Origin: Symsagittifera roscoffensis
Taxonomy: Eukaryota; Xenacoelomorpha; Acoela; Convolutidae
NCBI RefSeq assembly: GCF_963678635.1
Contig: NC_087064.1
Coordinates: forward strand, 71,547,465-71,611,464
Length of the DNA: 64,000 bases
Direction: 5' to 3'
Under the pieces are notes generated by a model that saw only the letters and a program-made list of their open reading frames with translations, had not been told where the DNA came from and searched no databases. This document shows positions 53,595 to 64,000 of this stretch, one piece after another. The position numbers were made by a program, and so were the translations under genes. How positions within the stretch are numbered: the stretch's first letter is position 1; each line of letters opens with the position of its first letter.

Positions 53595-56500
53595 CGAAAA
53601 AAATCAAAGTTTTTTTTAGCGCTAATGAAAAAAAAATTAATCTTTTTGTTTTTTGCACACATGATGAGACGTAATTAAAGTTTTGCACCTAGCAAAATTG
53701 TTCACAAAACTTTCAGCAAGCATTTTGAGAAATTGAAAAAAAATCGGCAACTTAAAAAAAATCAATAAACTGCTACGCATTTTTAAAAAAATGGTACTTC
53801 CAGACTGCAGATTTAGGGCTTATTTTTTTTTCGTTCTATTTTTGACGATTTCGATGGGCGATACTTCTGCATGTATGCTGAGTGCTCTCTAGGTCATCAT
53901 TTTTTTGTTTTTTGAAGCAAAAAAAAACAAATTGTAAAAATTGAATAGCGTTTTTTGCCTTTTCATAAGAAAAAAAAATTAAGAATTTGCATAAGTTTTT
54001 AAAAAACCACGGTAAAACTCGCATATCAGAACATAACTTCATAAAAAATTCTTGCTTCTCTCAGAAACTTCATGATGTCATGAAATTGAACATCTCCATA
54101 TCTGAACGATGGAAAATTAGTTGCTATTAACCGGCGGTTGGTTCAATTTCTGTATCACAAAAAGGGCTTGGACCAAATGAGATTTGATAGGGTTCAGATC
54201 GCATTTTTTAGCACAAATCAAAAAAATCTTATTGTTTTTTGCACACTTGATCAAATGTAATTTAAGTTTTTGCACCTAGGAAAATTTTTCACAAAACTTT
54301 CAGCACACATTTCAAAAGATTGAAAAAAAATCGGCAACTTGAAAAAAAAACAAAAAATGCTGCGCATTTTTAAAAAAATGGTAAAGAGTTTTTGTTTTTC
54401 TTCCAGACTTAATATTTAGGGCTTATTAGTTTCACAACATTTTGTATCACAAAAAGGGCTTGGATCAAATGGGATTTGATAGGGTTCAGATCGCAAATTT
54501 TAGCCCAAATTTAAAAAAATGTTATTCTTTTTGCACACATATGAAGAAATGTAATTACAGTTTTTGCACATAGCAAAATTTTTCACAAAATTTCCAGCAC
54601 ACATTTTGCGAGATTGAAAAAAAATTGTCAACTTTAAAAAATCAAAAAAATGCTACGCAATTAAAAAAAAAGTAAAGAGTTTTTATTTTTCTTCCAGACC
54701 TAATATTTAGGGCAAATTAGTTTTTTCGTTCTAATTTTGATAATTTTGATGGGCAAAACTTCTGCATGTATGTTGATTGCTCTCTAGGTCATCATTTACT
54801 TATATTTTGAAGCAATAAATTATCAAGTTTTAAAAAGCAAATTGCGTTTTTTGCCTTTCCATAGGAAAAAAAGTTAAGAATTTGCATAAGTTTTTGAAAA
54901 ACCACGGATAAACTCGCATCTCAGAACAATACTTCATAAAAAATTTTCGCTGCTCTCAGAAACTTCATAATGTCATGAAACTGAACATCTCCAATTCTTT
55001 ACGATGGAAAAATAGTTGTTATTAATTGACGGCTGTTTTATTTTCTGTATCTTAAAAAGGGCTTGGATCAAATGAGATTTGATAGGGTTCAGATCGCAAA
55101 TTTTAGCACAAATTAAAAAAAATCTTATTCTTTTTTGCACACATATGAAGAAATGTAATTACAGTTTTTGCTCCTAGCAAAATTTTTCACAAACTTTTCA
55201 GCACACATTTTGCGAGATTGAAAAAAAATCGGCACTTTAAAAAAAAAAATTGCTACGCATTTTTTAAAAAAAGGTCAAGAGTTTTTGTTTTTCTTCCAGA
55301 ATTAATATTTAGGGCTTATCAGTTTTTTCGTTCTAATTTTGATAACTTTGATGGGCGATACTTTTGCATGTATGTTGATTGCTCTCTAGGTCATCATTTT
55401 CTTATTTTTTGAAGCAATAAAATATCACGTTTTAAAAAGCAAATAGCGATTTTCGCCTTTCCAAATGAAAGAACTTAAAAGTTGCATAATTATTTGAAAA
55501 ACCACGGATAAACTCGCATCTCAGAACAATACTTCATAAAAATGTTTCGCTCCTCTCAGAAACTTCATAATGTCATGAAACTGAACATCTCCAATTCTTT
55601 ACGATGGAAAAATAGTTGTTATTAATTGACGGTTGGTTTATTTTCTGCTTCTTAAAAAAAGCTTGGATCAAATGAGATTTGATAGGGATCAAATCGCAAT
55701 TTTTAGCACAAATTTAAAAAAATCTTATTCTTTTTTGCACACATATGAAGAAATGTAATTACAGTTTTTGCATCTAGCAAAATTTTTCACAAAATTTTCA
55801 GCACACATTTTGCGAGATTGATAAAAAATTGGCAACTTTAAAAAAAATCAAAAAATTGCTACGCATTTAAAAAAAAATTAAAGAGTTTTTGTTTTTCTTC
55901 CAGGCTTAATATTATGGGTTTATTAGTTTTTTCGTTCTAATTTTGATAATTTTGATGGGCGATACTTCTGCATGTATGTTGATTGCTCTCTAGGTCATCC
56001 TTTTTTTTATTTTTTGAAGCAATAAATTATCAAGTTTTAAAAAGCAAATTGCTTTTTTTGCCTTTCCATAGGAAAAAAAGTTAAGAATACGCATAATTTT
56101 TTGATAAACCACGGATAAACTCGCATCTCAGAACAATACTTCAGAAAAATTTTTCGCTGCTCTCAGAAACTTCATAATGTCATGAAACTGAACATCTCCA
56201 AAACTTTACGATGGAAAAATAGTTGTTATTAATTGACGGCTGTTTTATTTTCTGTATCTTAAAAAGGGCTTGGATCAAATGAGATTTGATAGGGTTCAGA
56301 TCGCAAATTTTAGCACAAATTTAAAAAAATCTTATTCTTTTTTGCACACATATGAAGAAATGTATTACAGTTTTTGCACCTAGCAAAATTTTTCACAAAA
56401 TTTTCAGCACACAATTTGCGAGATTGAAAAAAAATTGGCAACTTTAAAAAAAATCAAAAATTTGCTACGCATTAAAAAAAAGTAAAGAGTTTTTGTTTTC

Positions 56501-59500
56501 TTCCAGACTTAATATTATGGGCTTATTAGTTTTTTCGTTCTAATTTTGATAATTTTGATGGGCGATATTTCTGCATGTATGTTAATTGCTCTCCAGGTCA
56601 TCATTTTTTTAATTTTTTGAAGCAATAAATTATCAAGTTTTAAAAAGCAAATTGCGTTTTTTGCCTTTCCATAGGAAAAAAAGTTAAGAATACGCATAAA
56701 ATTTTGAAAAACCACGGATAAACTCGCATCTCAGAACAATACTTCATAAAAATTCTTCGCTTCTCTCAGAAAATTCATAATGTCATGAAACTGAACATCT
56801 CCAGTTCTTTACGATGGAAAAATAGTTGTTATTAATTGACGGTTTGTTCAATTTCTGTATCACAAAAAAGGCTTGGATCAAATGGGATTTGATAGGGTTC
56901 AGATCGCAAATTTTAGCCCAAATTTAAAAAAATGTTATTCTTTTTTGCACACATATGAAGAAATGTAATTACAGTTTTTGCTCCTAGCTAAATTTTTCAC
57001 AAACTTTTCAGCACACATTTTGCGAGATTGAAAAAAAATCGGCACTTTAAAAAAAAAAAAAATAGCTACGCATTTTTTAAAAAAAGGTCAAGAGTTTTTG
57101 TTTTTCTTCCAGAATTAAAATTTAGGGCTTATCAGTTTTTTCGTTCTAATTTTGATAACTTTGATGGGCGATACTTTTGCATGTATGTTGATTGCTCTCT
57201 AGGTCATCATTTTCTTATTTTTTGAAGCAATAAAATATCACGTTTTAAAAAGCAAATAGCGATTTTCGCCTTTCCAAATGAAAGAACTTAAAAGTTGCAT
57301 AATTATTTGAAAAACCACGGATAAACTCGCATCTCAGAACAATACTTCATAAAAATGTTTCGCTCCTCTCAGAAACTTCATAATGTCATGAAACTGAACA
57401 TCTCCAATTCTTTACGATGGAAAAATAGTTGTTATTAATTGACGGTTGGTTTATTTTCTGCTTCTTAAAAAAAGCTTGGATCAAATGAGATTTGATAGGG
57501 ATCAAATCGCAATTTTTAGCACAAATTTAAAAAAATCTTATTCTTTTTTGCACACATATGAAGAAATGTAATTACAGTTTTTGCATCTAGCAAAATTTTT
57601 CACAAAATTTTCAGCACACATTTTGCGAGATTGATAAAAAATTGGCAACTTTAAAAAAAATCAAAAAATTGCTACGCATTTAAAAAAAAAGTAAAGAGTT
57701 TTTGTTTTTCTTCCAGGCTTAATATTATGGGTTTATTAGTTTTTTCGTTCTAATTTTGATAATTTTGATGGGCGATACTTCTGCATGTATGTTGATTGCT
57801 CTCTAGGTCATCATTTTTTTTATTTTTTGAAGCAATAAATTATCAAGTTTTAAAAAGCAAATTGCTTTTTTTGCCTTTCCATAGGAAAAAAAGTTAAGAA
57901 TACGCATAATTTTTTGATAAACCACGGATAAACTCGCATCTCAGAACAATACTTCAGAAAAATTTTTCGCTGCTCTCAGAAACTTCATAATGTCATGAAA
58001 CTGAACATCTCCAAAACTTTACGATGGAAAAATAGTTGTTATTAATTGACGGCTGTTTTATTTTCTGTATCTTAAAAAGGGCTTGGATCAAATGAGATTT
58101 GATAGGGTTCAGATCGCAAATTTTAGCACAAATTAAAAAAAATCTTATTCTTTTTTGCACACATATGAAGAAATGTATTACAGTTTTTGCACCTAGCAAA
58201 ATTTTTCACAAAATTTTCAGCACACAATTTGCGAGATTGAAAAAAAATTGGCAACTTTAAAAAAAATCAAAAATTTGCTACGCATTAAAAAAAAGTAAAG
58301 AGTTTTTGTTTTCTTCCAGACTTAATATTATGGGCTTATTAGTTTTTTCGTTCTAATTTTGATAATTTTGATGGGCGATACTTCTGCATGTATGTTAATT
58401 GCTCTCTAGGTCATCATTTTTTTTATTTTTTGAAGCAATAAATTATCAAGTTTTAAAAAGCAAATAAATTATCAAGTTTTTTGCCTTTCCATAGGAAAAA
58501 AAGTTAAGAATACGCTAAATTTTGAAAAACCACGGATAAACTCGCATCTCAGAACAATACTTCATAAAAATTCTTCGCTCCTCTCAGAAAATTCATAATG
58601 TCATGAAACTGAACATCTCCAGTTCTTTACGATGGAAAAATAGTTGTTATTAATTGACGGTTTGTCCAATTTCTGTATCACAAAAAAGGCTTGGATCAAA
58701 TGGGATTTGATAGGGTTCAGATCGCAAATTTTAGCCCAAATTTAAAAAAATGTTATTCTTTTTTGCACACATATGAAGAAATGTAATTACAGTTTTTGCA
58801 CATAGCAAAATTTTTCACAAAATTTTCAGCACATATTTTGCGAGATTGAAAAAAAATTGTCAACTTTAAAAAAATAAAAAAAATGCTACGCATTTAAAAA
58901 AAAAAGTAAAGAGTTTTTGTTTTTCTTCCAGACCTAATATTTAGGGCATATTAGTTTTTTCGTTCTAATTTTGATAATTTTGATGAGCGAAACTTCTGCA
59001 TGTATGTTGATTGCTCTCTAGGTCATCATTTACTTATATTTTGAAGCAATAAATTATCAAGTTTTAAAAAACAAATTGCGTTTTTTGCCTTTCCATAGGA
59101 AAAAAAGTTAAGAATTTGCATAAGTTTTTGAAAAACCACGGATAAACTCGCATCTCAGAACAATACTTCATAAAAATTTTTCGCTGCTCTCAGAAACTTC
59201 ATAATGTCATGAAACTGAACATCTCCAATTCTTTACGATGGAAAAATAGTTGTTATTAATTGACGGCTGTTTTATTTTCTGTATCTTGAAAAGGGCTTGG
59301 ATCAAATGAGATTTGATAGGGTTCAGATCGCAAATTTTAGCACAAATTAAAAAAAATTTTATTCTTTTTTGCACACATATGAAGAAATGTAATTACCTTT
59401 TTTGCTCCTAGCAAAATTTTTCACAAAATTTTCAGCACACATTTTGCGAGATTGAAAAAAAAATTGCCAACTTTAAAAAAATCAAAAAATTGCTACGCAA

Positions 59501-62500
59501 TTAAAAAAAAAGTAAAGAGTTTTTGTTTTTCTTCCAGACTTAATATTTAGGGGTCATTAGTTTTTTCGTTCTAATTTTGATAATTTTGATGGGCGATACT
59601 TCTGCATGTATGTTGATTGCGCTCTAGGTCATCATTTTCTTATTTTTTGAAGCAATAAATTATCAAGTTTTAAAAAGCAAATAGCGTTTTTCGCCTTTCC
59701 AAAAGAAAAAAAATTTAAAAATTTGCCTAAGTTTTTGAAAAACCACGGATAATCTCGCATCTCAGAACATTATTTCATAAAAATTTTTCGCTCCTCTCAG
59801 AAACTTCATAATGTCATGAAACTGAACATCTCCAATTCTTTACGATGGAAAAATAGTTGTTATTAATTGACGGCTGTTTTATTTTCTGTATCTTGAAAAG
59901 GGCTTGGATCAAATGAGATTTGATAGGGTTCAGATCGCAAATTTTAGCACAAATTAAAAAAAATTTTATTCTTTTTTGCACACATATGAAGAAATGTAAT
60001 TACACAATTTGCTCCTAGCAAAATTTTTCACAAAATTTTCAGCACACATTTTGCGAGATTGAAAAAAAAATTGCCAACTTTAAAAAAATCAAAAAATTGC
60101 TACGCAATTAAAAAAAAAGTAAAGAGTTTTTGTTTTTCTTCCAGACTTAATATTTAGGGGTCATTAGTTTTTTCGTTCTAATTTTGATAATTTAGATGGG
60201 CGATACTTCTGCATGTATGTTGATTGCGCTCTAGGTCATCATTTTCTTATTTTTTGAAGCAATAAATTATCAAGTTTTAAAAAGCAAATAGCGTTTTTCG
60301 CCTTTCCAAAAGAAAAAAAGTTTATAATTTGCCTAAGTTTTTGAAAAACCACGGATAATCTCGCATCTCAGAACATTATTTCATAAAAATTTTTCGCTCC
60401 TCTCAGAAACTTCATAACGTCATGAAACTGAACATCTCCAATTCTTTACGATGGAAAAATAGTTGTTTTTAATTGACGGTTGGTTCAATTTCTGTATCAC
60501 AAAAAGGGCTTGGATCAAATGAGATTTGATAGGGTTCAGATCGCAAATTTTAGCACAAATTTAAAAAAAATCTTATTCTTTTTTGCACACATGATGAAAC
60601 GTAATTACAGTTTTTGCACCTTACGAAATTTTTCAAAAAACTTTCAGCACACATTTTGAGAGATAGAAAAAAATCGGCAACTTAAAAAAGTCAATAAATT
60701 GCTACGCATTTTTAAAAAAATAGTAAAGACTTTTTGTTTTTCTTCCAGACTGAATATTTAGGGCTTTTTAATTTTTTTCGTTCTAATTTTGATAATTTTG
60801 ATATGCGATACTTCTGTATGTATGTTGATTGCTCTCTAGGTCATCATCATTTTTTATTTTTTGAAGCAATAAATTATCAAGTTTTAAAAAGCAAATTGCT
60901 TTTTTTGCCTTTCCATAGGAAAAAAAGTTAAGAATACGCATAATTTTTTGATAAACCACGGATAAACTCGCATCTCAGAACAATACTTCAGAAAAATAAC
61001 AAATTCTAAAAAAGTGAATAGCGTTTTTCTACTTTCCATGAAAAAAATTTAAGATTGCATAAGTTTTTGAAAAACCACGGATAAACTCGCATCTCTGAAC
61101 AATACTTCATAAAAATTCTTCGCTCCTCTCAGAAAATTCATGATGTCATGAAACTGAACATCTCCAGTTCTTTACGATGGAAAAATAGTTGTTATTAATT
61201 GATGGTTTGTTCAATTTCTGTATCGCAAAAAGGGCTTGGATCAAATGGGATTTGATAGGGTTCAGATCGCAAATTTTAGCCCAAATTTGAAAAAAAGTGT
61301 TATTTTTTTGCACACATATGAGGAAAATGTAATTACAGTTTTTGCACATAGCAAAATTTTTCACAAAATTTCCAGCACACATTTTGCGAGATTGAAAAAA
61401 AATTGTCAACTTTAAAAAAATCAAAAAAATGCTACGCAATTAAAAAAAAAAGTAAAGAGTTTTTGTTTTTCTTCCAGACCTAATATTTAGGGCATATAAG
61501 TTTTTTCGTTCTAATTTTGATAATTTTGATGGGCAAAACTTCTGCATGTATATTGATTGCTCTCTAGGTCATCATTTACTTATATTTTGAAGCAATAAAT
61601 TATCAAGTTTTAAAAAGCAAATTGTGTTTTTTGCCTTTCCATAGGAAAAAAAGTTAAGAATTTGCATAAGTTTTTGAAAAACCACGGATAAACTCGCATC
61701 TCAGAACAATACTTCATAAAAAATTTTCGCTGCTCTCAGAAACTTCATAATGTCATGAAACTGAACATCTCAAATTCTTTACGATGGAAAAATAGTTGTT
61801 ATTAATTGACGGCTGTTTTATTTTCTGTATCTTAAAAAGGGCTTGGATCAAATGAGATTTGATAGGGTTCAGATCGCAAATTTTAGCACAAATTAAAAAA
61901 AAGCTTATTCTTTTTTGCACACAAATGAAGAAATGTAATTACAGTTTTTGCTCCTAGCAAATTTTTTCACAAAATTTTCAGCACACATTTTGCGAGATTG
62001 AAAAAAAAAATTGCAAACTTTAAAAAAATCAAAAAATTGCTCGCATTTAAAAAAAAAGTAAAGAGTTTTTGTTTTTCTTCCAGACTTAATATTTAGGGCT
62101 AATTAGTTTTTTCGTTCTAATTTTGATAATTTTGATGGGCGATACTTCTGCATGTATGTTGATTGCTCTCTAGGTCATCATTTTCTTATTTTTTGAAGCA
62201 ATAAATTATCAAGTTTTAAAAAGCAAATTGCGTTTTTCGCCTTTCCATAGGAAAAAAAGTTAAGAACTTGCATAAGTTTTTGAAAAACCACGGATAAACT
62301 TGCATCTCAGTACAATACTTCATAAAAATTTTTCGCTCCTCTCAAAAACTCCATAATGTCATGAAATTGAATATTTCAAATCCTGAACGATGGAAAATTG
62401 GTTGCTATTAATTGACAGTTGGTTCAATTTCTGTATCACAAAAAAGGCTTGGATCAAAAAAGATTTGATAGGGTTCAGATCGCAATTTTTAGCACAAATC

Positions 62501-64000
62501 AAAAAAAAAATCTTATTGTTTTTTGCACACTTGATGAAATGTAATTTAAGTTTTTCCACCTAGCAAATTTTTTCACAAAACTTTCAGCACACATTTTGCG
62601 AGATTGAAAAAAAAATTGGCAACTTTAAAAAAAATCAAAAATTGCTACGCATTTTTAAACAAAGGGTAAAGAGTTTTTGTTTTTCTTCCGGACTTAATAT
62701 TTAGGGCTTATCAGTTTTTTCGTTCTAATTTTGATAACTTTGATGGGCGATACTTCTGCATGTATGTTGATTGCTCTCTAGGTCATCATTTTTTTTATTT
62801 TTTGAAGCATTAAAATATCAAGTTTTAAAAAGCAAATAGCGTTTTTTGCCTTTCCATAGGAAAAAAAATAAGAATTTGCATAATTTTTTGAAAAACCACG
62901 GAAAAAACTTGCATAACAGAACAACACTTCATAAAAACTTTTTGCTACTCTCAGAAGCTTCATAATGTCATAAAATTGAACATCTCCAATTCTGAACGAT
63001 GGAAAATTAGTTGCTATTAATTGACGGTTGGTTCAGTTTCTGTATCACAAAAAGGGCTTAGATCAAATGAGATTTAATAAGGTTCAGATCGCATATTTTA
63101 GCACTGATCAAAAAAAAATCTTTTTGTTTTTTACACACATGATGAAATGTAATTACAGTTTTTGCACCAAGCAAAATTTTTCACAAAACTTTCAGCACAT
63201 ATTTTGAGAGATTGAAAAAAAATCGGCAACTTGAAAAAAAATCAATAAAACGCTACGCATTTTTTAAAAAAATAGTAAAGAGTTTTTGTTTTTCTTCCAG
63301 ACTTAATTTTTAGGGCTCAATAGTTTTTTCGTTCTAATTTTGACAATTTTGAAGGGCGATACTTCTGCATGTATGCTGATTGCTCTCTAGGTCATCATTT
63401 CTTTATTTTTTGAAGCAAAAAATTATCAAGTTTTAAAAAGTGAATAGCGTTTTTTGCCTTTTCATAAGAAAAAAAATTAAGAGTTTGCATAAATTTTTAA
63501 AAAACCACGGAAAAACTCGCAAATCACAACTTAACTTCATAAAAATATTTCGCTCCTCTCAGAAACTCCATAATGTCATGAAATTGAACATTTCCAATTC
63601 TGAACGATGGAAAATTGGTTGCTATTAATTGACAGTTGGTTCAATTTCTGTATCACAAAAAGGGCTTGGATCAAAAAAGATTTGATAGGGTTCAGATCGC
63701 AATTTTTAGCACAAATCAAAAACAAAATCTTATTGTTTTTTGCACACTTGATGAAATGTAATTTAAGTTTTTGCACCTAGCAAAATTTTTCACAAAACTT
63801 TCAGCACACATTTTGCGAGAATGAAAAAAAAATTGGCAACTTTAAAAAAAATCAAAAAATTGCTACGCATTTTTAAACAAAAGGTAAAGAGTTTTTGTTT
63901 TTCTTCCAGACTTAATATTTAGGGCTTATCAGTTTTTTCGTTCTAATTTTGATAATTTTGATGGGCAAAACTTCTGCATGTATGTTGATTGCTCTCTAGG
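53595..64000. repeat. Satellite, second block (~17 monomers of ~600-610 bp, runs off the window)
   Basis: Head-to-tail monomers with the 'gaacatctcc' landmark near 54089, 54983, 55583, 56185, 56785, 57397, 57998, 58610, 59219, 59823, 60432, 61157, 61765, 62367, 62978 and 63587. One irregular spacing (54089 to 54983) reflects a junction with a partial monomer near 54430; another (60432 to 61157) follows a local rearrangement near 60990. Monomers differ by roughly 5-15%. Longer-range copies exist: 55140-56350 is nearly repeated at 56940-58150, and 59240-59840 at 59845-60445. Every monomer has many A and T tracts and a pyrimidine-rich stretch ending CTTCCAG. Repeated short minus-strand frames are by-products of the repetition. 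Confidence 0.9.

Noticed and set aside
53836..63776. Repeated minus- and plus-strand ORFs of 60-97 codons inside the satellite as a gene family
   Set aside because: They are K/N/F-rich, interrupted differently in each monomer, and their changes show no sign of keeping a frame. They follow from repetition of one AT-rich monomer.

Overview
The window is AT-rich, repeat-dominated eukaryotic DNA, most likely from an invertebrate animal. The reasons are short spliced genes with GT-AG introns of about 115 bp, remnants of animal-type transposons (Penelope-like reverse transcriptase, gypsy-type integrase, Polinton-like DNA polymerase B), many small inverted-repeat elements and a long satellite. I see no operons, Shine-Dalgarno sites or long intact bacterial-type ORFs. 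I cannot name the organism; the AT content and element mix would suit a cnidarian, rotifer or nematode, among others. Most ORFs of 60-100 codons here are chance or decayed.

Layout. (1) 0.4-13 kb: a nest of tandemly duplicated, decayed elements read on the minus strand, with at least five remnants of one Penelope-like reverse transcriptase segment and several other duplicated, broken coding segments. (2) 13.05-24.84 kb: a recent tandem duplication (unit A 13050-19350, unit B 19351-24844), almost identical except for clean transposon insertions found only in A and one small deletion in B. A ~510 bp element lies in opposite orientations at the two outer ends. (3) 25-31 kb: decayed DNA with a gag-like remnant on the minus strand and short tandem duplications. 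(4) 31-42 kb: a third copy of the key gene, a foldback element, a long stretch of featureless AT-rich DNA, and gene-like fragments between inverted copies of one exon-like block (39.16 and 41.2 kb). (5) 42.1-45.7 kb: plus-strand remnant of a gypsy-type retroelement with integrase and a possible envelope-like 3' ORF. (6) 46-49.9 kb: a second foldback element and a fourth copy of the key gene. (7) 50-64 kb: two blocks of a ~600-610 bp satellite, separated by and abutting pieces of a Polinton-like DNA polymerase gene on the minus strand.

The most convincing genes are four paralogous two-exon genes on the minus strand (15.6, 21.4, 32.3 and 48.6 kb). They encode 57-58 residue proteins with the sequence signature of the SMP (seed maturation protein, LEA-like) family. 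All four keep reading frame, intron position and phase, and a 3' splice site a few bases upstream of the ATG. Their exons are much richer in GC than the surroundings and much better conserved than their introns. They share upstream sequence that includes an inverted-repeat element, so the family seems to have spread as gene-plus-upstream blocks. Everything else that looks coding is a mobile-element remnant or unassigned.
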